Positions 1 to 6,506 of a DNA stretch of 14,687 nucleotides are shown here, piece after piece. Where the stretch lies: positions 1 through 14,687 of the forward strand of contig CAYSEX010000054.1 of NCBI GenBank assembly GCA_964430305.1, read 5' to 3'. The DNA is from CAIZGX01 sp964430305 (lineage in GTDB: Bacteria > Bacteroidota > Bacteroidia > Flavobacteriales_D > Sanyastnellaceae). Every line of letters starts with the position of its first letter. Position 1 is the first letter of the stretch. The translations under genes and the position numbers were made by a program. A model generated the notes under the pieces. It had not been told where the DNA came from and did not search any database. It worked only from the letters and a program-made list of their open reading frames with translations.

Positions 1-1
1 G

Positions 2-685
2 CATGAATCAAGCGAACATGAACACACTGTGGAAGATGATCACCACCACGAGGAGAGCGCGGAGGAAGGGGTGAGTGGAGAAGAAATAATGAAGCGCGTT
101 CAAGAAAGAAACAATGGAATGCACAGTGAACACGAAGATGAGAGAGAGGTTACTGCGTACCTGATTATAAAGAAATTACCAAGCGCTATGTGGATGTTGC
201 CGAATGCGGTTAAAAATACGAACATGCAATTGGCTCAGCCTGCGATTGAGATCAACCGGTTGAATGAAAATTTTGGTCTAGGAATGAGCATTGTGAAAGG
301 CGTAGCACTTGTTATTATGCTGGTGTCTATGCTAAGTGTGTTTATCTCTCTCTTTTCTGCTTTGCGTGAACGAAAATATGATTTAGCGATCATGCGCACA
401 TTGGGTGCAAAGAAAATTCAATTGTTCTTTCTTGTTTTAGTAGAGGGTTGTATCTATATGTTCATAGGCATTGCATTCGGCTTGGTATTGAGCAGAATTG
501 GTTTACTCATTTTGTCTGGTGCAGCTCAACAAAGTTTTCACGATGAATTTGACCCCATGATTTTCTTGAATGAAGAATTGATTCTCGGATGCATTGTATT
601 GGGATTGGGGGTAGTGGCATCGTTGTTGCCTGCCATAAAAGTGTTTTTTATGGACATCTCAAAGACTTTAGGAAATGAAAAATAA
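2..685 (+). CDS. FtsX/MacB-type ABC transporter permease, C-terminal part (5' end outside window)
   Basis: The reading frame is open to the left edge, so the true start lies outside. The visible part begins with a segment very rich in His, Glu and Asp (about 50 residues, including EHEH and DHHHEE). A short globular stretch follows, then three hydrophobic segments: around IVKGVALVIMLVSMLSVFIS, FFLVLVEGCIYMFIGIAFGL and LILGCIVLGLGVVASLLPAI. RERKYDLAIMRTLGA after the first of these is the typical cytoplasmic loop of the FtsX domain. MacB/LolC-type permeases have one N-terminal helix, an extracytoplasmic domain and three C-terminal helices, so the His-rich part should face the periplasm. It may bind Zn or another divalent metal; this is inference. 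The stop codon lies inside the next gene (11-base overlap), so the two are probably translationally coupled. The partner ATPase should lie upstream. Confidence 0.85.
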   Translation, partial: HESSEHEHTVEDDHHHEESAEEGVSGEEIMKRVQERNNGMHSEHEDEREVTAYLIIKKLPSAMWMLPNAVKNTNMQLAQPAIEINRLNENFGLGMSIVKGVALVIMLVSMLSVFISLFSALRERKYDLAIMRTLGAKKIQLFFLVLVEGCIYMFIGIAFGLVLSRIGLLILSGAAQQSFHDEFDPMIFLNEELILGCIVLGLGVVASLLPAIKVFFMDISKTLGNEK

Positions 686-1214
686 AATGAAGTTATTCGC
701 TTTAGTAATATTAACCGGAACGTGCCTGAGTTCCAAAACACCTGAGGCACCGTTGGATGCGAAGAAATACAAACGTGTTGAATTGGCTGTTCAACCGGGG
801 TCATTGGTACCATACATTTCAGATGCTTTAGGTCCAATTGAAATCAATTGGAAAATATTGGCCGATGTGACCTATAAGGACATGTATGTGAAAGAATTGG
901 ACGCCTATTATTGGAAACCAACTTTTGGAGCAAGCGTGAAGGCGTTGGCAGGGAAGGAAGTTTTCATTACGGGATATGTTATACCCGTTGATTATGATGC
1001 AGGATTCTTCGTTGTTTCGAAGTATCCATACGCGAATTGTTTCTTCTGTGGAGGCGGTGGCCCAGAGTCAGTTGTTGATTTGCAATTCGCCGGCAAACAC
1101 AGAAACTATAAAACGGATGAGCGATTAACCTTCAAGGGGAAACTGGTATTAAATGCAGATGACATTTATAAAATGAATTATATTCTTCAGGGCGCTGTAG
1201 AATATGCCCAATAA
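675..1214 (+). CDS. Small exported DUF3299-like protein with a CxxC motif
   Basis: This 179-residue protein has an N-terminal signal sequence (KLFALVILTGTC, then SSKTPEAP). Cys17 lies near the expected cleavage point, but Thr at -1 makes a poor lipobox, so soluble secretion is equally possible. The core, residues 91-139, reads LAGKEVFITGYVIPVDYD, then FFVVSKYPYANCFFCGGGGPE. This resembles the DUF3299 pattern of a GYM(I/L)P segment followed by a strand and a Cys/Gly/Pro-rich loop. Cys122 and Cys125 form a CxxC that could bind metal or act in redox. From memory, DUF3299 proteins are encoded beside FtsX-type ABC transporters in zinc-regulated loci such as Vibrio zrgABCDE; the overlap with a His-rich permease fits that. 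A role in metal handling is inference. Confidence 0.7.
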   Translation: MKNKMKLFALVILTGTCLSSKTPEAPLDAKKYKRVELAVQPGSLVPYISDALGPIEINWKILADVTYKDMYVKELDAYYWKPTFGASVKALAGKEVFITGYVIPVDYDAGFFVVSKYPYANCFFCGGGGPESVVDLQFAGKHRNYKTDERLTFKGKLVLNADDIYKMNYILQGAVEYAQ

Positions 1215-1240
1215 AAAAGCGGCCATTAGGCCGCTTTTTT
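1213..1240. terminator. Perfect bidirectional rho-independent terminator
   Basis: The arms AAAAAAGCGGCC (1213-1224) and GGCCGCTTTTTT (1229-1240) are exact inverted repeats around a 4-base ATTA loop. Six G/C pairs sit at the tip and the A/T runs give a U-tract on either strand. It starts at the stop codon of the DUF3299-like gene and lies 20 bases past the end of convergent groL, so it should serve both. Confidence 0.93.
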
Positions 1241-1260
1241 ATTTCTATTTCACCTTCGCC

Positions 1261-2889
1261 TTACATCATTCCGCCCATTCCACCTCCTGGCATTGCAGGC
1301 ATTGGATTATCTTCTTTGATGTCTGATATAACACACTCTGTAGTTAAGAACATACCTGCAATAGAAGAGGCGTTTTCTAGAGCTACACGCGAAACTTTTG
1401 TGGGGTCAATGACACCCGCTGCGAATAAATCTTCGAACTGCTCTGTTCTTGCATTGTACCCGTAGTCTCCTTTTCCTTCACGAATTTTCTGCACAATTAC
1501 AGCACCTTCACCACCCGCGTTTGCTACAATTTGACGCAAAGGCTCTTCAATTGCTCTACGAACAATGTGAATTCCAGTAGTCTCATCATCATTAGCACCT
1601 GTTAAGTTGTCTAAAGCACTGCTAGCACGAATCAGGGCTACACCACCACCTGGTACTATACCTTCTTCAACAGCAGCTCTTGTTGCGTGCAATGCATCGT
1701 CTACACGATCTTTCTTTTCTTTCATTTCCACTTCGGTGGCAGCACCAACGTAAAGAACTGCAACACCTCCAGCCAATTTTGCCAAACGCTCTTGAAGTTT
1801 TTCTCTGTCGTAATCAGAGGTGGTTTTTTCAATTTGAGCTTTTATTTCAGCAACGCGAGCAGTTATGTTCTCTTTATTACCAGCCCCGTTAACCAAAGTT
1901 GTATTGTCTTTGTCAATGGTGATTTTTTCAGCCTTGCCTAAATCTTCAAGAGTGGTATTATCTAACTTCAATCCCGTTTCTTCGCTGATTACAGTTCCAC
2001 CAGTCAAGATAGCAATATCTTGAAGCATTGCTTTTCTGCGATCACCAAAGCCAGGAGCTTTGACAGCAGCAACACGAAGGGCTCCTCTAATTTTATTTAC
2101 TACCAGTGTTGCAAGAGCTTCCCCATCAACATCTTCAGCAATGATTAAAAGAGGTTTACCTGTTTGCGCTGTTTTTTCAAGCACGGGAAGAAGTTCTTTC
2201 ATGTTCGAAATCTTCTTGTCGTAAATTAAGATGAAAGCGTTTTCCAACTCAGCTTCCATGCTTTCTGCATTGGTAACAAAATAAGGCGAGAGGTATCCAC
2301 GATCGAATTGCATACCTTCTACTGTTTTAACTTCAGTCTCTGTTCCTTTTGCTTCTTCAACAGTGATTACACCTTCAGTTCCCACCTTTTTCATTGCGTC
2401 AGCAATCAGCGCTCCAACAGTTTCATCATTGTTTGCTGAAATGGTTCCAACTTGCTTAATTTTTTCGTTATCTGAACCCACCTCGCGAGAAATCTTACGT
2501 AACTCTGCAACTACAGCTTGAACCGCTTTATCCATTCCACGTTTTAGATCCATTGGATTCGCGCCGCTGGCAACGTTTTTAAGACCCGCAGTAACCATAG
2601 CTTGAGCCAAAACAGTGGCAGTAGTTGTACCGTCACCTGCTTGATCTGCGGTTTTACTTGCAACTTCCTTTAACATTTGCGCTCCCATATTTTCAATGGG
2701 GTCTTTCAACTCAATTTCTTTCGCTACACTTACACCATCTTTTGTAATGGTAGGAGCGCCGAATTTTTTATCGATCACTACATTTCTACCTTTTGGTCCT
2801 AATGTAACTTTTACTGCATTCGCTAATGCATCTACACCGGCTTTTAATTTCTCTCTTGCCTCTGTGTCAAATGTGATTTCTTTTGCCAT
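1261..2889 (-). CDS. groL: Chaperonin GroEL (60 kDa)
   Basis: This 542-residue protein is full length for GroEL. The start MAKEITFD and the Gly/Met tail GGGMGGMM are both typical. Seen in the sequence: the nucleotide-binding segment LGPKGRNVVID (30-40), TKDGVSVAKEI around Asp51, GDGTTTATVLA with Asp86, and DALHATRAAVEEGIVPGGG with the Asp equivalent to E. coli Asp398. These are the ATP-binding and hydrolysis elements of the double-ring cytosolic chaperonin that folds proteins with GroES. It lies 15 bases after groES, so the two are cotranscribed, and it ends at the shared bidirectional terminator. No residue looks abnormal. Expression is probably set by the elements upstream of groES. Confidence 0.99.
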   Translation of the reverse strand: MAKEITFDTEAREKLKAGVDALANAVKVTLGPKGRNVVIDKKFGAPTITKDGVSVAKEIELKDPIENMGAQMLKEVASKTADQAGDGTTTATVLAQAMVTAGLKNVASGANPMDLKRGMDKAVQAVVAELRKISREVGSDNEKIKQVGTISANNDETVGALIADAMKKVGTEGVITVEEAKGTETEVKTVEGMQFDRGYLSPYFVTNAESMEAELENAFILIYDKKISNMKELLPVLEKTAQTGKPLLIIAEDVDGEALATLVVNKIRGALRVAAVKAPGFGDRRKAMLQDIAILTGGTVISEETGLKLDNTTLEDLGKAEKITIDKDNTTLVNGAGNKENITARVAEIKAQIEKTTSDYDREKLQERLAKLAGGVAVLYVGAATEVEMKEKKDRVDDALHATRAAVEEGIVPGGGVALIRASSALDNLTGANDDETTGIHIVRRAIEEPLRQIVANAGGEGAVIVQKIREGKGDYGYNARTEQFEDLFAAGVIDPTKVSRVALENASSIAGMFLTTECVISDIKEDNPMPAMPGGGMGGMM

Positions 2890-2904
2890 AGTACTTTAAA
2901 TTTT

Positions 2905-3180
2905 TTAGATGATTGCAAAAATGTCTGATTCGCGCATGATGAGGTAATCTTTACCTTCCACACTTAGCTCTGTGCCTGCATATTTACCGTAAAGAATAGA
3001 ATCTCCCACTTTGACAGTCATGGGTTCATCTTTCTTTCCAGGACCAACAGCAATCACAGTTCCTCGTTGTGGTTTTTCTTTCGCTGTATCAGGAATAATA
3101 ATTCCCGAACTTGTTGTAGTTTCAGCCTGTGATGGCTCTACCAACACACGGTCTGCTAAAGGAGTAATGTTTGTAGACAT
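2905..3180 (-). CDS. groES: Co-chaperonin GroES (10 kDa)
   Basis: This 91-residue protein caps the GroEL ring. The N-terminal strand ITPLADRVLVEP, the mobile loop TTTSSGIIIPDTAKEKPQRG that contacts GroEL, and the C-terminal YLIMRESDIFAII are all recognisable. The ATG at 3180 was chosen. A GTG at 3210 would add ten residues (MPTQSKNLNT) that are not part of the family. That GTG also lies upstream of the transcription start predicted from the sigma-54-like promoter at 3206-3222. The gene is first in the groES-groL operon. The CIRCE operator that controls groESL in many bacteria is absent. Confidence 0.97.
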   Translation of the reverse strand: MSTNITPLADRVLVEPSQAETTTSSGIIIPDTAKEKPQRGTVIAVGPGKKDEPMTVKVGDSILYGKYAGTELSVEGKDYLIMRESDIFAII

Positions 3181-3205
3181 AGTATTTAAATTTTTGCTTT
3201 GGGTA

Positions 3206-3222
3206 GGCACCTTTTATGCCAA
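3206..3222 (-). promoter_or_regulatory. Candidate sigma-54 promoter of groESL
   Basis: On the minus strand the sequence reads TTGGCATAAAAGGTGCC. It contains the invariant GG and GC of sigma-54 promoters separated by exactly 10 bases, and a full TGGCA in the -24 element. The -12 element is GTGCC rather than TTGCW. Against TGGCACGN4TTGCW it matches 8 of 12 fixed positions. The start site would fall near 3195, leaving a leader of about 15 bases before the groES ATG. No TAnnTTTG housekeeping element was found in the same interval. Confidence 0.5.
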
Positions 3223-3264
3223 TGCCGTTTGCGGGTTAGATTTATGAAGTTTAGTCAGATGAAT

Positions 3265-3295
3265 AAAAAAAATGTCAGACATTGTCTGACATTTT
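3265..3295 (-). terminator. Candidate rho-independent terminator after secG
   Basis: Read on the minus strand, the 13-base-pair dyad runs directly into eight T residues, 19 bases after the secG stop codon. The stem has only four G/C pairs and a very short formal loop, so the innermost pairs would open. It is a moderate terminator candidate that would separate the secG operon from groESL. Confidence 0.55.
3269..3295 (-). promoter_or_regulatory. Near-perfect dyad upstream of groESL, candidate activator (UAS) site
   Basis: The arms AAAATGTCAGACA (3269-3281) and TGTCTGACATTTT (3283-3295) are exact inverted repeats around one central base. The centre at 3282 is about 87 bases upstream of the start site predicted from the sigma-54-like element, a usual distance for enhancer-binding proteins. 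A related dyad (CTGACA-TTT-TGTCTG) lies at 6471-6485, in front of the sigma-54 activator gene. Binding by that activator is inferred, not shown. The same bases also form the hairpin that ends secG. Confidence 0.45.
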
Positions 3296-3313
3296 ATGAC
3301 TATTTGTGATTTT

Positions 3314-3634
3314 TTATTGTGCAGATTGCTGGTTGTTATTCTGTTGGTTTTCCCCACCGTTGCCACCGTCAGCTGCTTGCTCAGTTTGTTCATCGGCAGG
3401 TGTTTCTCTTGGCGTAGAATGAATACTTGTTGCAATAACACAAAGAACAAACAAGATACCACCCAACCACCATGTAGCTTTTTCAAGGAAATCTGCAGTT
3501 CGCTTTACACCACCAACTTGGGAGCTTCCGGCAAAACCTGAAGCAAGTCCGCCTCCTTTTGGATTTTGAATCAATACAACCAATCCCAATAAGAGGGCAG
3601 CTAACACACACAGAATTAATATAAGGTTTTCCAT
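3314..3634 (-). CDS. secG: Preprotein translocase subunit SecG
   Basis: This 106-residue inner-membrane protein has the SecG layout: a first helix at about residues 3-22 (LILILCVLAALLLGLVVLIQ), the conserved loop NPKGGGLASGFAGSSQVGGVKRTADFLEKATWWLG, and a second helix at about 57-70. SecG associates with SecYE and assists SecA-driven protein export. The last 30 or so residues are a hydrophilic tail rich in Gln, Asn, Glu and Gly (GENQQNNNQQSAQ), a low-complexity extension. The gene starts 51 bases after the TPR gene in the same direction and is followed by the T-tract hairpin, so it is probably the last gene of the EBP-lptE-TPR-secG unit. Confidence 0.95.
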   Translation of the reverse strand: MENLILILCVLAALLLGLVVLIQNPKGGGLASGFAGSSQVGGVKRTADFLEKATWWLGGILFVLCVIATSIHSTPRETPADEQTEQAADGGNGGENQQNNNQQSAQ

Positions 3635-3685
3635 AGTTGAAAAAATTGAGTTGCGAATTTAGGTTAAATCTTCCTTTTCACGAAA

Positions 3686-4699
3686 TTATTTCCTTGAATT
3701 CAAGGCTTTAAGTTGCTGTTCGAAGTAAATGGTCTTTTCAGGATGAAGTTTTATCAATTGTTTATAGGCTTTTCTGGCCCTTTCTGTTTTACCCTGAGCC
3801 ACGTACAATTTGGCCATGGTTTCAGTCACCCAGTCAAAATTATCATCGAGACTGTCTTTCGCCAAGTGCACGCCCGTGTATTGCTCAACTTTACCCGGTG
3901 TAATCTTCGGTTCGTTGGCAATGAATAGGTCTATGAGATTTTCAGCAGACTTTATTTCATCATCAATCACAGCTGAATTATTACTTCCACCACTCAACCA
4001 ATGAATAAATTCGTCTTCAGATTCATCAACTACATCAATTGTCGAATCAGGGTTTGTAAATTCTTTTTCGGTTGGAATTTCTTGCTCTTCTGATACTTCC
4101 TGAAGTATAACACTCGATACGGCAGTGGCTAAAATGTGTTTATCGAGTTCGTCAAATTCAACTTTGATATCTTCTTGTTGCGAAGTCTCCAAAGTCAAAG
4201 GCGCACTTTCAGTTTCAAAGCTTTTCTCAATAGTGTTCTCCAATTGAATTTCAAATCGAGATGCGTTATTTTCTTTTGCTTCAATTGACTTCGAAACTAA
4301 TTTTTCTTCTTCGTCTTGGAGAATTTGCTCTGCAAGATTTTTTGTTTCAGGTTTGGGTTTTGATTCTATTGTGGCAGTGGGCTCTACTGGTGGCGCAGTT
4401 GCTATTGTTGTAGAGGTTTCGATTTCAGATGTTGAACTATCTACTTCGTTGGTTATGGATGGAGCAATTTCTTCACGCACAAACTGGTGCATCCACATGC
4501 GATTGGCATGTTGTGTAGCGGCAACGGCCATTTGTTGCGTTGAACGAGCGTCACCTGCAGATTTGTATGATTTAGCAAGTAAAACTTGAGCAAGAGAAAA
4601 CCAAGGGTATTCTTTCACTACAGACTCTAAATCTGTAATGGTCAGCTGACTCAATAGGTTTGGGTCAGTCAATACCTGGTTAAAATTGCTTCTATTCAT
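3686..4699 (-). CDS. TPR-containing protein of unknown function, conserved near secG in Bacteroidota
   Basis: This is a 337-residue protein with three parts. Residues 1-75 are helical and contain KEYPWFSLAQVLLAKSYKSAGD, which resembles a TPR pair. About 80-240 is an acidic Glu/Thr/Ser-rich low-complexity linker. The C-terminal 70 residues (DNFDWVTETMAKLYVAQGKTERARKAYKQLIKLHPEK) form a clear TPR unit. No signal peptide or membrane helix is seen, so it is probably cytosolic and acts through protein contacts. The ATG at 4699 shares one base with the lptE stop (TAATG), which favours it over the ATG two codons upstream at 4705 and indicates coupled translation. Function is not known. Its place between lptE and secG hints at envelope biogenesis. 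Confidence 0.8.
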   Translation of the reverse strand: MNRSNFNQVLTDPNLLSQLTITDLESVVKEYPWFSLAQVLLAKSYKSAGDARSTQQMAVAATQHANRMWMHQFVREEIAPSITNEVDSSTSEIETSTTIATAPPVEPTATIESKPKPETKNLAEQILQDEEEKLVSKSIEAKENNASRFEIQLENTIEKSFETESAPLTLETSQQEDIKVEFDELDKHILATAVSSVILQEVSEEQEIPTEKEFTNPDSTIDVVDESEDEFIHWLSGGSNNSAVIDDEIKSAENLIDLFIANEPKITPGKVEQYTGVHLAKDSLDDNFDWVTETMAKLYVAQGKTERARKAYKQLIKLHPEKTIYFEQQLKALNSRK

Positions 4700-5199
4700 T
4701 ACCAATTTCCAACACTTGAATTATACACTTCTTGAGTCAATTGATCATTGATTTGTTGCCACAGTTCTTCCTCAACCGAAAATAAACTTTGACTGGCCGG
4801 AAAGTCAGCAAATTTCGTAAAACTTTTTTCAAAATTTAAATCGGGTTCCAATGTATTTGTGTACACAATTTTTATGGTTATGCTCAATCGGTTCAGTGAT
4901 GCCGTTTCGTTGCTTTGGACGGCCACGGGGGTAATGGCATATTGTGTAATGGTTCCTTCGTACTGCAGATCCCCTTTTGATTCTGTGAGTGAAAGGGGGG
5001 ATTGTGAAAGCATAACATCTTTGAACGATTCTGTTAAACGTTGTGCATATGCAGGAGAGGCAAGGGCGGTTTGTGGTTTTATATACTGCACAGAAAATGT
5101 CTTCGCACCACTGAACTGCCCGCCACTAAAAGAGTATCGAATCTCACATCCCGTTGAGAGTATAGCAATGAGCATGAAAAGAATTGTACTTTTTTTCAT
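4699..5199 (-). CDS. lptE: LptE-like outer-membrane lipoprotein (LPS assembly)
   Basis: This 166-residue protein begins with a lipoprotein signal (MKKSTILFMLIAILSTGC, Cys18; the lipobox is slightly unusual, with Ser at -3). The body begins CEIRYSFSGGQFSGAKTFSVQYI and contains SLTESKGDLQYEGTITQYAITPVAV and SFTKFADFPA. This matches the Bacteroidota LptE family pattern: a short strand after the lipid-linked Cys, a helix (AYAQRLTESFKDVMLSQ) and an antiparallel sheet. LptE plugs and helps assemble the LptD barrel that inserts LPS into the outer membrane. The ATG overlaps the stop of the sigma-54 activator gene by 4 bases (ATGA), so expression is coupled. Assignment rests on pattern and on this gene order, since LptE sequences are divergent. 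Confidence 0.8.
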   Translation of the reverse strand: MKKSTILFMLIAILSTGCEIRYSFSGGQFSGAKTFSVQYIKPQTALASPAYAQRLTESFKDVMLSQSPLSLTESKGDLQYEGTITQYAITPVAVQSNETASLNRLSITIKIVYTNTLEPDLNFEKSFTKFADFPASQSLFSVEEELWQQINDQLTQEVYNSSVGNW

Positions 5200-6431
5200 T
5201 TTTTGCCTAGATCGTATTCTTTAATCTTTCGGTATAGTGTTCGTTCAGAAATTCCGAGTTCTTCAGCGGCATATTTGCGCCTGTTTCTGTGCTTTTGTAG
5301 TGCTCGCTTAATGAGTTCTCGTTCTGTTTGTGTTAAAGATAATGTTTCTTCGACCTCTTCGTGTGTAGAATTTCCATGAATTGAAATTCCTGAATCCACG
5401 TGAATGACCTGATCTTGATTACTAGAAGAAGGTAAAAGCATGGTATTCGATTCAGGTTGAAAAAGTTTTTCAAAGAGAACGTGATCTACTTCAGATAAAT
5501 TACCTGATCCCCTTTGAATCAGTCCCAGAACCAATTGCTTCAAATCTGTAAGGTCGTTTTTCATATCGAACAAGACCTTGTACAATATTTCCCGCTCAGA
5601 GAAATCATTTTGTTGGGTGCCACTTCCAACCAAACTTGTGTTATTTGGTCCAGCTGCGGGTAAGTACTTCGTGAGCGTTTCAGCTCCAATGATTCGGTTT
5701 GATTCAAGCAAAGAAATTTGCTCAGTAATATTTTTTAATTGTCGGATATTCCCAGGCCAGCGGTATTGACCTATAAATTGAAGACCTGAATCATCTAATT
5801 GCAAAACAGGTACATGATATTTTTCAGCAAAGTCTGTTGCAAATTTTTTAAATAAGAGACCAACATCGCCGCCCCTCTCTCTCAAAGCCGGCATTTGAAC
5901 CGGAACCTGATTCAATCTGTAAAAGAGGTCTTCTCGGAATCGTCCATTTTGAATAGCATTTCCGAAATTTACATTGGTTGCCGCCACAACCCGCACATCT
6001 GTCTTCTGTACTTTAGAGGATCCAACACGAATGAATTCTCCTGTTTCCAAAACACGTAAAAGTCGAACTTGTGTGCCAAGTGGAAGCTCAGCAACTTCAT
6101 CTAAAAAAATGGTTCCTCCATTCGCCTCTTCAAAATAGCCTTTCCGCGCATCATGAGCACCGGTGAACGATCCTTTTTCATGTCCGAATAGCTCACTATC
6201 AATGGTTCCTTCTGGAATGGCACCACAGTTAACCGCTATGTAAGGACCGTGCTTGCGCGCACTCAAATGATGAATAATTTTTGGTATATTTTCCTTTCCA
6301 ACACCGCTTTCCCCAGTTATTAAAACAGACATATTGGTCGATGCAACCTGAGAGGCAATATCTAACGCACGATTTAAGGATGGTGCGTTTCCAATTATTC
6401 CAAATCGGGTTTTAATTGATTGAATTTCCAT
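5196..6431 (-). CDS. Sigma-54-dependent transcriptional activator (AAA+ enhancer-binding protein, PspF-like layout)
   Basis: This 411-residue protein lacks an N-terminal receiver or PAS domain; the AAA+ domain begins at about residue 10. Walker A is GESGVGKE (40-47). The sigma-54 contact loop is GSFTGA (87-92), with Ser in place of the usual Ala; the Thr is kept. Walker B is GGTIFLDE (105-112). RFREDLFYRL carries the arginine finger, and WPGNIRQLKN (225-234) is sensor II. A linker of about 100 residues (265-365) precedes a Fis-type helix-turn-helix (KYAAEELGISERTLYRKIKEY, 386-406). It should hydrolyse ATP to open sigma-54 promoter complexes. With no sensor domain it may be controlled by a partner, as PspF is. 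It overlaps lptE and is first after a predicted housekeeping promoter. Its targets are unknown; groESL is proposed here. Confidence 0.95.
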   Translation of the reverse strand: MEIQSIKTRFGIIGNAPSLNRALDIASQVASTNMSVLITGESGVGKENIPKIIHHLSARKHGPYIAVNCGAIPEGTIDSELFGHEKGSFTGAHDARKGYFEEANGGTIFLDEVAELPLGTQVRLLRVLETGEFIRVGSSKVQKTDVRVVAATNVNFGNAIQNGRFREDLFYRLNQVPVQMPALRERGGDVGLLFKKFATDFAEKYHVPVLQLDDSGLQFIGQYRWPGNIRQLKNITEQISLLESNRIIGAETLTKYLPAAGPNNTSLVGSGTQQNDFSEREILYKVLFDMKNDLTDLKQLVLGLIQRGSGNLSEVDHVLFEKLFQPESNTMLLPSSSNQDQVIHVDSGISIHGNSTHEEVEETLSLTQTERELIKRALQKHRNRRKYAAEELGISERTLYRKIKEYDLGKK

Positions 6432-6456
6432 GTCGCAGCTGAAAGCAAAGAGTGAA

Positions 6457-6464
6457 CAAAGGTA
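6457..6464 (-). promoter_or_regulatory. Bacteroidota -7 element (TACCTTTG) of the sigma-54 activator operon
   Basis: The minus strand reads TACCTTTG, an exact match to the Bacteroidota consensus TAnnTTTG, 25 bases before the activator ATG at 6431. No clean TTTG -33 element is present at the usual spacing; the upstream position is occupied by the dyad at 6471-6485. It would start the activator-lptE-TPR-secG transcript independently of miaB. Confidence 0.6.
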
Positions 6465-6470
6465 AGAAAT

Positions 6471-6485
6471 CAGACAAAATGTCAG
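6471..6485 (-). promoter_or_regulatory. Imperfect dyad at the activator promoter, candidate autoregulatory site
   Basis: The minus strand reads CTGACATTTTGTCTG: half-sites CTGACA and TGTCTG around three T residues, symmetric except for one position. It shares the 10-mer AAAATGTCAG (plus strand) and the TGTCTG half-site with the groESL dyad at 3269-3295. It ends 6 bases upstream of the TACCTTTG element, so a bound protein would block the -33 region. Autorepression by the encoded activator is inferred. Confidence 0.4.
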
Positions 6486-6506
6486 TTGTAAATTTCTAAA
6501 TCGGAC

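Noticed and set aside
538..837. Minus-strand open frame across the permease/DUF3299 junction
   Set aside because: It is antisense to two well supported overlapping genes and has no recognisable motif.
1680..1941. Plus-strand open frames inside groL
   Set aside because: They are short, lie opposite a highly conserved gene, have no promoter and no recognisable product.
2905..3210. Longer GroES starting at GTG 3210
   Set aside because: It adds ten residues foreign to the family and the codon lies inside the candidate sigma-54 promoter, upstream of its predicted start site.
3181..3313. CIRCE operator for HrcA upstream of groESL
   Set aside because: The TTAGCACTC-N9-GAGTGCTAA pattern is absent; the dyad present has an unrelated sequence.
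3214..3541. Open frames on both strands around the secG 3' end and groES leader
   Set aside because: They overlap secG or the regulatory gap and show no conserved sequence; the gap is better explained by the dyad and promoter.
6432..6456. A sigma-54 promoter for the activator gene itself (TTTGCT present)
   Set aside because: The required GG is not found 10 bases upstream of the GC (TG instead), so a housekeeping TACCTTTG promoter is preferred.
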